From the NCBI GenBank assembly GCA_028554755.1, contig JAPTOF010000004.1:5556001-5620000 (forward strand): 64,000 nt of DNA, read 5' to 3'. A program made the position numbers and the translations under genes. Source of the stretch: Cordia subcordata (taxonomy: Eukaryota > Streptophyta > Magnoliopsida > Boraginales > Cordiaceae). The stretch's first letter is position 1. Each line of letters starts with the position of its first letter. Of this stretch, positions 38,840-50,730 are shown piece after piece. Under the pieces are notes generated by a model. It had not been told where the DNA came from. It was given only the letters and a program-made list of their open reading frames with translations, and ran no database searches.

Positions 38840-39240
38840 CGCCCAGGTATAAAATGTGTCACATAGACAAAAGTGATGCCACGTAGGCATGAATTGTATC
38901 GTGTAGACAACGGTGACGCTGCGTAGGCATGTTTTGCGTCGTATAGAGAAAAGTGATGTCTCGTAGGCATAAACTATGTCATGTAGACAAAGACGATGCC
39001 ATGTAGGCATGTTTTGCGTCGCGTAGACAAAAGTGGCGTGCATGGGCATAAATCGTGTCCCATAGACAAAGGTGATGCCACGTAGGCATGTACAAAAGGT
39101 GATGCCGCGTAGGCATAAATCGTGTCACGTAGACAAAGGCGATGCCTCTTAGGCATGTTTTATGTCACATAGACAAAAGTGACGCTGTGTGGGTATGAAC
39201 TGTGTCATCTAGACGAAGATGATCGTGTAGGCATGTTCTT
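38840..39240. repeat. 40-bp tandem array, about ten units
   Basis: Units of 40 bp centred on GTAGGCATG and GTGTAGACAAA(G)GTGATGCC, moderately diverged from one another, one unit shortened near 39090. It lies inside the LTR element. Confidence 0.9.
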
Positions 39241-39903
39241 ATACATAAGTGATGTGGCATTTAAGAGTTGCATATGCAGTATATCGAGCAAAGGTCAGAT
39301 AATGTGTGAAGACATACAAGCCTGGTCGTGAGCAAGAAAATCTCATGAAATATGAGGGGGATAAGTAAGCCAATTGCATGAGCCAAGAGTTTACGTATAA
39401 CAAGCAAGATAAGCTTATTGTATGAGTAGAGCTTTATGCGTAATGCAGCTTAGTTATGAGATAATGGCTTTTGGATCTTCGCTATAATTTGATTATTGTG
39501 GAAGCAACTTAACTATGTAAACTATCTACTAAGTTCAAGCATATAACAAGTAGGGTTTTTGGCTAATACGAATTCAAAATTCTACCAGAGCAACTAATTG
39601 AAACCCCCTATGGGTCTAACACTAAGAGTTCAAAACAATTATGGAAGTCGTATACTCTGCTTATCAAAATTAAGCTGTAATTTAACTATTAATAGAGACA
39701 GTACCTTTCACGCTAAATGGAGTTCCACTTGTTGCACACATCCTCGTGACTTTGGCACGCAGTTGGTGTGTCCCTTATCCAACCATCCTAGTGACCATGT
39801 AAGGTCCTCTGTAGTTGGTTGCTATAAAGTTGGTTGCTCTTTGAACTGTCTGACCGTATTATTCTTGCTATAACGTTGCAAGATATCCTACTGACAAGCT
39901 CTG

Positions 39904-40236
39904 TTATGAGCTCGTTTTTTTCCTTCTGTCTAGGATGTCTTGTTGATAATGAGACATTTGGTTATCCCTTTTCTCAAATGTTTGTCCAACTTGAAAGGTA
40001 GTTGGTTTTACTACGATCGGGATAACCGCTTCAGTGCTTTGGCCTCTAATCTCTCTGAATCCGCACCTTGTGGAGAACTTTATCACTTGATGATAGGTAG
40101 ATGGGACAGCCTTCATCTTGTGTATCCATGGTCTTCCATCACAATGGCCTCTACAAAAGAGACTCTGCATAGCTCTCAGCGGCGTTTCTTTTAATAGGTA
40201 CTGGTACCCCCGGAATCCTTTGATCAGGGATTCCAA
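39904..40236 (-). pseudogene. Ty3-type protease/linker fragment inside the LTR element
   Basis: An open frame of 110 codons on the element's sense strand. It contains [17 protein letters not shown] and a following KF...REIRG segment, a conserved stretch between protease and reverse transcriptase in plant Ty3 polyproteins of the Tat/Athila-like groups. After about residue 65 the similarity is lost and the rest looks random. It starts only about 480 bases from the 5' LTR, so most of gag is gone. Family placement is from memory of motifs. Confidence 0.68.
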
Positions 40237-40712
40237 TTTAGCAAATCGCCTGAGTACATCAAGGTGTGACCTATCCTATGAGGAAGGCAAATGTTCCCCT
40301 AACACTTTTTATTAGCTTGAAGGGCCGGTTGCGTTGACGCTGGTTACAATAGTAGTTGTTGGTATGGCTACGTTGGCTGCAGTTGACAGGACTCCACCTC
40401 TAGAGTCTGATAGGGTATGGAGTCTAATGATTGCATCGGGTCCATCAACTCAATCATCACGGCTTTTCCTTTGTCTCGGGGTGTCACGTTCGCCAAAAGG
40501 ACATTGACCAGATCTAGGTTCTCCGCCGCATCGCACTCGCTCTCACACGCTGCCGCTCCTCATAAGCCATTATCTTCACCAAGATGGTTGGCATATTGCT
40601 ACCTTCATTAGCACTAATACCGTGATTGGACGTCATGGGGTTGTTGGTTAAGCGCAAACGACGCTCTTAGTCACAAAGACTGATTATCGAGGCCCCACGG
40701 TGGGCGCCAAAT

Positions 40713-41282
40713 TGTAGAGGATGAACTCTACAATCACGTACAAAGGTTGACTGGGGCTCCGATAACCTGCAAGACCAAGAGGAAAGGTGAGCAACGTAAC
40801 CCTTGACACCGGTGTGGTGCCGGCCAAAGGTACTCCAACACTCAAGTCAGCGTTGAGTTTCAGATAAAACGATGAATTGTTACACGACGGGTTATAGACG
40901 AACCACGAATATGAATATATTGGTATTTTGTGTCTGTCTTACCTCCTCTGGCGAGCGGTACTTTTATAGTTCCTTGGGTAGAAGAGTCATTTTTGGTTTT
41001 AGGTTCCTTCCTGATTGTGTTGTAATGAGTCTCTGCCAGCTACTATGCTCAGCTATATCGTATTTAGATCACGTATATCCTTCTTTGTGCATATCTTTGA
41101 AGGAGACCAAGCTCATCCCTAATTGTAGTCACGTTCCAATACTCCAGAAGCATAGAGCGAGCAATACATGCTAAGAGTCTGGGCCTTAGCCCTAGCCTTT
41201 TCAATACATGACTCAACAAATTGGGTTTCGGACTAAGCATAATATGGACCTTCTTGGATTCTGACAACTTTTGGCCCAAACA
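40713..41282 (-). repeat. Right LTR (5' LTR of the minus-strand element)
   Basis: 570 bp, TG...CA ends, partner of 34224-34793. TSD GTCGT at 41283-41287. The adjacent primer-binding-like motif lies on its left side (40691-40709), separated by three bases. Confidence 0.95.
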
Positions 41283-41287
41283 GTCGT

Positions 41288-41807
41288 ACTTACAGATTTT
41301 GTAATCGTTATTGTGTGATTACAGATTTTGTAATCGTTATAAATTTCTGATCTCATTAGTTTCTCCTCTTGTTTCAAACTTATATCCTGTGTGCTCTGCT
41401 GTGGTTCAAATTCTCTTCCTCGAGTCCTTGTTCACTCTCTATTTGCATTGCTTCTGTTCCTTTTCCTTTTTCTTTCTTTCTTTCTTTTTTTTTCATTTTT
41501 TTTTGGCAGTTAAAACTAAATATTTAGTTTTGGGTGTCAGAAAAGAAATGGGTTTAAATTTGTTTTAGTGTTTCTATTTTTTTCTTTTTTTGGTTAAATA
41601 GTGTTTAGATTTGAAAAAAACTAGTTTTTTTTTTTAAGATTTGAAAAAACTAGTATTTTTTTTTGGTCGAAAAAAAGTGGTATTCCAATGAAGTGTAATA
41701 ACTAAGAAATTTGACCACATCTCTTGATATTTTTTGGAGATTATTCTGTTGATCAAAATTTTATGGTTTTAGGAATTTATTGTTTCATGGTCTCTAGTAG
41801 CTCCGTA

Positions 41808-41838
<31 letters not shown>

Positions 41839-43571
41839 CACACAATGATTGTATGCTTTGTGGACTAGAGGTGTCATACCGTTTTAGGGACATGGCATAT
41901 CAAATTTTGTATTTGGGGCGCAAACATGCATGGTAGATAAGGCTGGACTAAGAGAGAAGTTTTGATATAATATACACCAACTGAGATTAGTAAGACAACG
42001 AATTGATAACAAATGGATCATACGTGAATGAGCAAGATTAAATCAAAGTCTAACTCTTATATCATTTTTTTTTTTTGACAAACAAACTTTATTAAAATAA
42101 AAGAGAAGTATAAGCAGTCGTGCCTAAACTTTATTAAAATAAAAGAGAAGTATAAGCAGTCATACCTAATCTAACACAACGACACAAACACAGACCCAGT
42201 TACTTGAGTAATAATAAAATAGGATAATCAACCACCACAACCCATGTGCATATCCTTAATAGACATCATCAAGTCAAACTAGAAAAGGAAGCTCCAATCA
42301 ACATTATCATGAAACAATGTGCATGCCCGTCTAAGAACCTATAGCAAAGTCACGAAAATTTTACAAACAAACACAAATAATTTGAAATGAGGACTCACCC
42401 ACCTGATTAAAGCGACCTTAGGAAAATAGTCGGTCAAATCGACCCTCAAAGCAACCATCACGAATCTCTTGAAATAGACAAAACCACCTGCCAAGGTGGA
42501 AGCAAACAGAAAGGAGAAAAACGAACAGCCAAGAATGCGATAAAAATGGTGAGAAACCAACCCAAACAAGCACGGCAGAGTAACTGCAATATCTCAAGAT
42601 GAAAGCCAAAAAATTCGAATACTGAATCCTTATTTAAATTCTTGGTATACACAAGTCCCACAGATAGAATCTAAAACATGAAAAAAAAAAAAGTCAAAAT
42701 CTATAGAAAAACAAAGAAGAGAAGACCAAAAAAAAGAAAAAAGAAAAAAAGAGAGAGATAAAAACAGTAAACACACACGCAAAAGGAACACAGAGCCACT
42801 GGCCTAGTCTCAACGAGAGAGGTTGACTTTTTGATAACTTTGGTAGAAGAAAAGGATGAGAGAAAAGTTAGTAACCTTACTTTGAGACTATGTTAAAGAT
42901 CATCAAGTTTACTTGACAAACAAAGTCATTTTAGAATCGAACTCTATATATATATATAGTATGTATCTTACTATCTTTAACTTAGAGTTGTTCCAGTTAG
43001 CATTGAATGATTCGGATTTACACGCTACACGTAGATTGGAGGATTCGGACTGTTACCCGATGATACCTGTTGCCGTGGATAATTTGGTTATGATCATATT
43101 GAAAACGACTAACAGAAATAAAAAATTGAATTAATCAATTCTTAATAATTAAACTTGAACTTAAAAATTAAATAATCAAATCGAAAATACTTTTTATAAT
43201 TTTAAAATTTATTCACTCCTAAAATTACCTTTTCTTTTCCCTATAGAATTGTGTCATGAAATCAATGCTCTGTTTATTATAATCTTATTTTAAGAAACTT
43301 ATTTTATTGAGATGATCATATATCTTATAACATTTAAGATATCTTATTACATACATCCTATAAACTATACATTTTTATCTTAAAAGAAATAAACAATCCA
43401 TCCTCATCTTAATTTTTATAACTATAGAAGTATGGTTTATTTTGAGTTTTCATTAAGTGCATGTGATAAAGATATCTTAAATATGTATCTTTATTTCAAT
43501 AAAATAAGTATCTTGAAATAAAATGACTCCAAACACATAGATAATAGAACTAGATATTCACTTCCCTTGAA
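41288..43571. other. Intergenic, no gene recognised
   Basis: A TA/CA microsatellite lies at 41809-41845. A T-run at 42066-42078 followed by a 42-bp tandem duplication (about 42082-42168, unit containing AAACTTTATTAAAATAAAAG) looks, in reverse, like the poly(A) end of a retroelement, but no LINE protein motif was found. Hydrophobic minus-strand frames at 42339-42660 were not called. Confidence 0.55.
42082..42168. repeat. 42-bp tandem duplication
   Basis: Two adjacent near-identical copies of a unit with AAACTTTATTAAAATAAAAG and GTATAAGCAGTC, differing at two or three positions. Confidence 0.9.
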
Positions 43572-43576
43572 CAATT

Positions 43577-44220
43577 TGTTAGAAAATTGAGTGAATTAGA
43601 ACTTAAGATTAAATTTAATTGGTATTGGGAAAGATGAATTAAAATAGAATTTAATTAAAATTAAATTCTATGGGTTGTTTCTAAACTAAAGGTTATAACT
43701 TTTCTTGGCTAAAGGACACACCCCTAACTAAAGGTTATTACTTTTTGAACTAAGAGCTAATTATAACTTGTTTTGGCTAAAGGACATATCTCTTGGCATG
43801 AAGAGTTGCTATAGCTTTTCCGAACATACATCTAGCATCTATAAATAGGCCATTCCAGACATTCAGTTTGATCATTCAAAGCATATAACATGTAAATTCT
43901 ACAACAAAATTCTTTCAGCATTCATAATAGGTTTGAAGCATTGAAAGAAGAGTTCATTATTATTTTGGTTCGCTGGGTCTCTGGATTTGGAGTGCTCCTA
44001 TTAAAGATGAAGTTGTTGTATCCTGGGAGTTTATCGTCATCAACCATGAGCACTGATGTGGGACAATTAAATCTTAAGGACACTTAACCAAGTTTAGGCC
44101 TCGACTTAATACTTTGCATATTTGTGTTAATTCATTAAGTGCCGTAAGTTGCTTATTTTGTGTTATTTTATTATATTAACTAAATACTAGTTCTATAAAT
44201 CAATGCTCGTTTTCTAACCA
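43577..44220 (+). repeat. 5' LTR of the copia element
   Basis: Starts TGTTAGAAAATTG after CAATT and ends TTTTCTAACCA. TATAAATA at 43840-43847 fits the U3 promoter. The last about 148 bp match 48709-48854. A typical initiator-Met primer-binding site was not seen right after it. Confidence 0.75.
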
Positions 44221-47200
44221 TCTTAAGACTTAATTTTTCCTCTGATTTCTAAAACTTATCTTGATCTTTTCTAAAAACTTCTTTTCTTGAAAACTATTTT
44301 TCTGGAAGATTTAATAGATCCTTTTTATTAAAGATTCTTTCCAAAGTTCGATTTACATTTTTTGGATTACTTTTGTTGCCTATTTTGCTCCTATTAAATT
44401 TATAGAACTTCTAGTTTGAGGAGAAACTAGAAGTGATATTTCATTGAAAGATATACTAAATTCTTTCGATTTGTGCTAGACATTCCAAATGTCAACCAAA
44501 GAAAATCAAACAGTTCCTTCAACCGAGCAAACTAGTGCACAAGGGAATAATAATACCAATCCTCTAAAGGTTATACTATTAGTAGGACATACGTCTGGAC
44601 CGATTGGACCCAGTGAGAGGCCTGAAAAGTTTAATGGGAACGATTTCAAAAGATGGCAACAGAAGATGTTATTCTATCTTACTACTCTGAGCTTGGCAAG
44701 GTTCCTGCGAGAGGACACTTTGGAGTTAAGAGATGATCCAGATAGGCTATCGGCCATAGCCATGGATGCTTGGAAACATTCTAATTTTCGTTACAAGAAC
44801 TACGACTTGGACAACTCGTTATACAACGTGCATAGTCCTTTGAGTACGGCAAAAGCCTTGTGAGAGTCTCTTGACAAGAAGTATAAAACCAAAGATGCCG
44901 GAACAAAGAAATTCATTGTTGACAAATTTCTGGATTTCAAAGTGGTGGATTCCAAAACAATAATAAATCAAGTCCAAGAGTTGCAACCCATACTTCATGA
45001 ACTTCATGCCGAAGATATCATTTAAATGAATCTTTTCAAGTTGCTTCTTTAATTAAAAAATTACCACTTGCTTGGAAAAATTTCAAGAACTATTTAAAGC
45101 ACAAACTAAGGGGATGAATTTGGAGGGCTTGATCATATGTTTGAGAATTGAGAAAGATAACTGAGTATTAGAGAAAAAGAATGAAAGCCAGTCCTATGAG
45201 TCCAAGGCCAACATAGTAGAGCAAAGTCCGTTAATCAAGAAAAGAAAACTTGCTGAACCAAGTCACAGTGCTAGGAAGAACAATAACAAGAAGTTCAAAG
45301 AAAATTGCTATGTCTGTGAGAACGTAGGACATGTTGCCAAGGACTGTTGACACCATAAGACAACTAATTCCAAGAAAGGGAAGCTAGCCCAAGCCAATGT
45401 GATCAAAGTGGACAACCTGGTTGATGAAGTAACTGATCTAAATCTTTCGACGGTTGTGTTAGAAGTCAACTTGGTCGGAAATTCCAAGCAATGGTGGGTG
45501 GACATAGGGGTTACTCGACATATATGCTCAGATTAGAACATGTTCACCACGTAACAAAGCATCAACGATGAGACTCTCTACATGGGAAATTTCTCTACTT
45601 TGAAAGTACATGGGACAGGAAAGGTGATCCTGAAAATGATGTCCAAGAAAGAGTTTACTCTGAACAATGTGCTTCATGTGCCAGATATCAGGAAGAACTT
45701 AGTATTAGTGTCATTGTTAAGCAATAATGGCTTTAGGCTAGTTTTTGAATCTGATAAGTTTTTACTAACTAAGAGTGATATGTACATTGGTAAAGGGTAC
45801 TTTTGTGACGGTCTTTTTAAATTGAATGTAATGATCGTGGTACCTAAGAATGTAATTGAAATTGAAGTGAATAATAAAGTTTCTACTTCTGCTTATTTGT
45901 TGGAACCTCTTTGTTTATGGCATAATAGATTAGGACATGTAAATTTTAGTTTATTCCCACGAGTTCAAAGTGAATTATTGCCTAAAATGAATCATAATTT
46001 ACATGATAATTCAAAATTTGTGAAGAAGTGAAAATGGATAAACCTTCATTTAAATCAATTGAAAGAAGCTCAGATCTATTAGGGTTTAATCATAATGACA
46101 TCTATGCTTTAAAACAAGTACAATCTAAAGGAGGCAAAAAGTATTTTATAACTTTTATAGATGATTGCACTAGGTATTGTTATGTTTATTTACTTCAGAG
46201 TAAGGGTGGAATTTTAGAAGTATTTAAGCAATATAAAAGTGATGTAGAAAATCAACTTAGCAAAAGAATCAAAATGTTGAGAAGTGATCGGCTAAGAAAG
46301 TACGTGGCTCTTTTTGAGCAATTCTGTGTCGAACACGGAATAATCTATCAATTCACGACACTTTACACTCCTCAACAAAACAAAATTATTGAACACAAGA
46401 ACCGTACTTTAAAAGATATGATGAGTGCTATGTTGATTAATTTAGGTTTACCTGATAACATATGGGGGGAGTGGTCTTAACTGCTAATTATATCCTTAAT
46501 AAATTACCTTATAAGAGATTGCCCGAAACACCTATGAGTAGTGGAAAGGTCATTCTCCATCCTTCAAATTCTTAAAGATGTGAGGGTGTCTCGTGAAGGT
46601 AAGAGTTCCAAATCCTACATTGGTGAAAATGGGACCTAAAACTATTGATGGTATATTCATTGGGTATGCTAGCAATAGTTCGACTTATAGGTTCTTGGTG
46701 TATATATCTAAGATTGAAGACATATATGTCAACAATCATAGAGTCAAAGATTGCATACTTCTTTGAAGACACATTCCTTTGTAAAAGTGTACCATTATAA
46801 AAGTGTACCAGAACGAACGACCCTTAAACAGTCATATGAAGAAAGTATAAGTTCTAAACCTAAGCAAGATGGAAATGAAGAATTTATACAGAGGAACCGA
46901 GATGAAGAAAAAGAGTGAAGGTATCCAAATCTTTTGGTCTAGATTTATTAACATATTTGTTAGAAAAAGAACTTGTTACTTTCAACAAGGCAATGTGCTC
47001 TCTGGAAGAAATGCTTCGGAAAGAAGCAGTGAATAGTGAAATAGAATCCATCATACAAAATCATACTTGGGAACTGGTGAATCTTTCTCCAGGAAACAAG
47101 CCCTTGGGCTGTAAGTGGATTTTTAAGAGGAAGATAAAAGCTGACAGATCAATCAATAAGTACAAGGCTAGGTTAGTGCTTAAAGGTTGCCGATGAAAAG

Positions 47201-48708
47201 AAGGGCTTGACTATTTCGATACCTATTCACCAGTTACTAGAATAAAATCCATTTGATTATTGATTCCGATAGTGGCTATCAATAAGTTAGAGATACATCA
47301 GATGGATGTCAATATAGCCTTCTTAAATGGAGATTTAGATGAAGAAATCTCTATAAAACAACCCGAAGTGTTTGTAGTACGAGGACAAGAGAAAAACGTT
47401 TATAAGCTTGTTAAGTCTCTTTATGGTTTAAAGCAAGCACCATAACAATGGCATGAGAAGTTCGATAAAGCAATGATCTTAAATGGGTTTAAGATTAATG
47501 AATGTGATAGATGTGTCTATGTGAAAGGCACTGAACAAAAATATGTTATTGTTTGTGTATATGTAGACGGATATGCTTATCATCAGGAGCAATGTTAAAA
47601 TCATTAGTCTACCAAAAAGGTGTTGGCCAGTAAGTTTGACATGAAAGATATGAGTGTGGAAGATGTAATCTTAGGAATAAAGATTATTAGAACATCTGAA
47701 GGATTGATTGTTTAAAGGGTATGATAGCAGTCCTGTGAAAACACCTATAGATTTGAATTAACATTTGACAAAGAATACTAGTGAGGCAATATTCCAATTG
47801 AAATATTCTTGAATTATTGGTAGCTTAATGTATATTATGAATTGCACCAAGACCTGATATAGCATATACAATTGGTAAATTGATTAAATATACAAGCAAT
47901 CCAGGGAAAAACCACTAGATTGGTCTTGTGAGAGTTCTTAGGTACTTGAAATATACCTTGAACTATGGGTTGCACTACAACAGATATCCAGCAGCGGTTG
48001 AAGGCTATAACAATACGAATTAGATATCGAATTCGAGTAAACTAAGTCCACAAGTGGATATATTTTCACTTTAATAGAAGTAGCTATTTCATGGAAATGC
48101 TCAAAGCAAATGTGTATTGCCATATCTATAATTGAATCTGAATTCATTGCTTTAGACAAAGTAGGTGAAGAAAAAAGGTGGATTCATAACTTTCTCGAGG
48201 ATATTCCATGTTGGACTAAACCTATGCTTGCAATTTGTTTTCATTGTGATACTCAATCAGCAATTTGGAAAGGCATAGAACAATATGTATAATGGTAAGT
48301 CTAGACATATACATCGAAGACACAATACTGTTAGACAATTACTCTTTAGTGGTATAATATCTGTTGACTATGTAAGATCAAAAGATAATAAAGCGGATCT
48401 GTAAATGAAAGGTTTACCAAAAGAGAGTATATAATACATCAAGGGAAGTGGGTCTCAAGCCCATGAATGAAGAGTTGCCATAATGAGAACCCTACCTAGT
48501 TGACTAGAGATCTCAAGATCTAGGTTCAAAGGGAAAACTGAATTATGAAATTGCAACTCTGGTGCAAAGCATTGTGGGGGTTTATGCTTTTGCCTTTTCC
48601 TGTGATGTGCAGACAATGCTGCCCGTAAAAATTTAGGATAAGTAGTAGCTTTTAATGACTCTTATATCTTGAAAATTTTAAGTGGAGGTGCAGCAAAAAC
48701 CTCTTAAG

Positions 48709-48854
48709 TCTTAAGGAAACTGAATCAAGTGCAGGTCTCGACTTGATACTTTCCATATTCGTGTTAATTCATTAAGTGCTGTAAATTGATTATTTTGTAT
48801 TATTTTATTATTAATTAAATATTAGTTCTACAAATCAGCGCTCGTTTTCTAACA
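48709..48854 (+). repeat. 3' LTR remnant of the copia element
   Basis: Aligns with 44072-44219 (e.g. GTGTTAATTCATTAAGTG and GCTCGTTTTCTAAC) with scattered differences. The upstream about 500 bp of the LTR were not recognised next to a polypurine tract, so this LTR is truncated or rearranged. Confidence 0.75.
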
Positions 48855-48859
48855 CAATT

Positions 48860-50730
48860 CAGTATCATTTGCTCGGGAGTTTGACTCTCTCTTTTGCGCG
48901 AAGTTGTTGAGCAACTTAACATTTCATATTTGGCTAATTGCATATATACAAGCTTCCTTAAATAATCCTGAAAACAAAATTCGGAAAAAATAAGAATAAC
49001 GTGTGATGGCTTTTGATTAATTAATTGGTGCAAAACCCAACTTGAGCAATAAACTTGGTGCAATAATTATCAAGTTGAGCCATAATCACTCCTGAGACAC
49101 CAAATTAACTTACCCAAGGCCTTACTTGAGCCATGTCAATTTCATGCTTTCATCACTAGAAAATTCAAAATTGGCTTCTTTCGTATCCATGTCCCATATG
49201 ATACAATGCATTTAATTTTAATATTATACACATCCATTTAATTCATATACGAGTTAGTAAAGATTACAGTTCTAGAGTATATACGACTCTATTGACAAAA
49301 AAAATAGTATGCACGACTCTTTTTTTTTAAGATGGGGTTTATATACACCGACTCTTTTGACCCATAAAGAAAACACATATGAAATTCTTTTCAATGATAA
49401 ATATTTTTACATTTGATTCAAATATTAATTAACTTCTACCAGAAAAAAGAAAAAGATCAATATTTTTTATACGAATTTCTGTATTATAAACGTACCAAAC
49501 AAATCTCTAAATCCACCTGTCAGCTTGCTGCCACCAAAAGCTGCGTGTATAATTTCAGAGGCTGCCAAGTCTACGTACCCAAAACAATCCCACCTGCCAC
49601 ACAACTTAAAGGTTTTTTTTTTTTTTCCTTTTTTAATTGCTTGTGTCGCTTTTAACGTTGCTCTGACTTTTTCTCTTCTTTTCTTTTTTTTTTTTTGGGT
49701 TTTATATTCTATCAAAAATTAAGGTTATCATATAAAAGTTTTGACTACTTTTTATATTGACTTATTGATTTTTATGATGGAATCTCAAATCTCAAATTTT
49801 TCGCATGGTATTAGAGCCTAAGTTATGGACCAGTTATATTTGTCCACGTATAACCCTTCTTATCCACATGTGATGTTCTAATTTATCTACGCATGACCTT
49901 TCTTTAATTATCAAATTAAGTTATACATGAGGGGAGTGTTAGAGTATTTATTCCCACATAAAAAATATAAAAAATTAACATCATCATATAAAAATTCTAA
50001 ACTATTTTTTACATTAACTAATTAATTTTTACGATGAAATCATGCGATTCTTCTCATATTCTCTTTTAATCACTCTTTCCCCACATGCTTTTAGAATTTA
50101 TGAGTGTACATTTTACAACCACGAAAAATGGCACAACTATCAAAACGCAGCCACAGATTCTTCAAGTACAGATTTCTTGCACGAATCTTTGTCGTTTTAT
50201 TTATACTAAACGTAGTACAAAAAAACATGTCCTAGTATTTTCTTTTTCATCCTCAAGAAAAAAAAAGAAAAATCTTTAAAAAGAATTTTACTGCTAATCA
50301 TGATTCTATAAAAACGAATCTTGTTATTTCCAAAAACATATCATTTTCGTATGGTCGTGTCAAATCCAACTCTCTCTCGTGGCAGTACTTTTCAATCAAA
50401 TGCTCGAGAAGAATAAACACAACCCTCCAAGCTTTGTTGTGGTCATGGCCGATGAGAAATTACTGCTACTCCCAAAGATTGACTATTCAAGGCTCTACTG
50501 GCTTCTCTTTGGTGTTTTTTATTATGAAAACCATGAGGGATAGCTCAACAAGCTAAGCTTAATTCCCTTTTGTTAGGAAAAGAAAAAGAAAAAAAAAAAA
50601 CTGCTTAATTTGAAGTTTAGATGTTTACGTAGTTGTAGTAAGTTGCTTATTAGTATCTTTTATCGTTTGAGTGGTTTCAAGATTTTGGCTTTTGCTTTTA
50701 CGTTGTTTTATGCTAAAAAAGGGTTCTAAC
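48860..50730. other. Intergenic with TRIM-like element and WNK leader region
   Basis: Beyond the TRIM-like element (about 49713-50055) there is only AT-rich DNA. A strong-context short frame, 50445-50543 (ATGG start, 32 codons), lies about 190-290 bases before the WNK start and could be an upstream ORF if transcribed. Confidence 0.55.
49713..50055 (+). mobile_element. TRIM-like miniature LTR element
   Basis: TGGTATTAGAGC at 49806-49817 differs by one base from the initiator-Met primer-binding site TGGTATCAGAGC and follows a segment ending CGCA. After about 120 non-coding bases a purine tract GAGGGGAG (49929-49936) is followed by TGTTAGAG, the start of a second terminal repeat (49937 to about 50055). 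The segment before the primer site (about 49713-49805) matches this repeat in blocks (AAAAATTAA...TCATATAAAA, ATTGACTTATTGATTTTTA versus ATTAACTAATTAATTTTTA). Total about 340 bp with no coding: the layout of a terminal-repeat retrotransposon in miniature. The left end is diverged, and no TSD was established. Confidence 0.68.

Larger units (their letters stand above)
34224..41282 (-). mobile_element. Complete LTR retrotransposon with reduced coding capacity (Ty3-derived, LARD-like)
   Basis: Two 570-bp LTRs (34224-34793 and 40713-41282) flank a 5.9-kb interior, and the whole is bounded by perfect 5-bp duplications GTCGT (34219-34223 and 41283-41287). Orientation is minus: next to the right LTR lies a primer-binding-like TGGCGCCCACCGTGGGGCC (reverse of 40691-40709), and next to the left LTR a purine tract on the minus strand (34794-34815). 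The only coding remains are a possible gag start (ATG at 40636) that soon stops and a protease/spacer fragment (39904-40236). The interior is mostly non-coding with tandem arrays at 35290-35760, 35860-36460 and 38840-39240. RT, RNase H and integrase were not found, so movement would need proteins from another element. By hand count the LTRs differ at about 15 of 570 positions, nearly all transitions. Confidence 0.93.
43577..48854 (+). mobile_element. Ty1/copia LTR retrotransposon, full span but degenerate
   Basis: Ends TGTTAGAAAA (43577) and TTTTCTAACA (48854) are inverted repeats, flanked by perfect 5-bp duplications CAATT (43572-43576 and 48855-48859). Coding remains in order: gag (44489-45000, with FKRWQQKM), zinc knuckle CX2CX4HX4C (45306-45347), protease region with DIG in place of D-S/T-G (about 45500), GAG-pre-integrase LWHNRLGH (about 45917), integrase core (46028-46480), reverse transcriptase (46915-47600) and RNase H (about 48050-48290). 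Many stops and frame changes break every domain (first in-frame stop at 44861-44863), so it is dead. The 5' LTR is about 644 bp while only the last about 146 bp of the 3' LTR can be matched to it. Confidence 0.92.

Noticed and set aside
42339..42661. Overlapping hydrophobic minus-strand frames of 63-76 codons
   Set aside because: Three overlapping frames on one strand with no shared motif and no splice context; typical of A-rich plus-strand DNA read in reverse.
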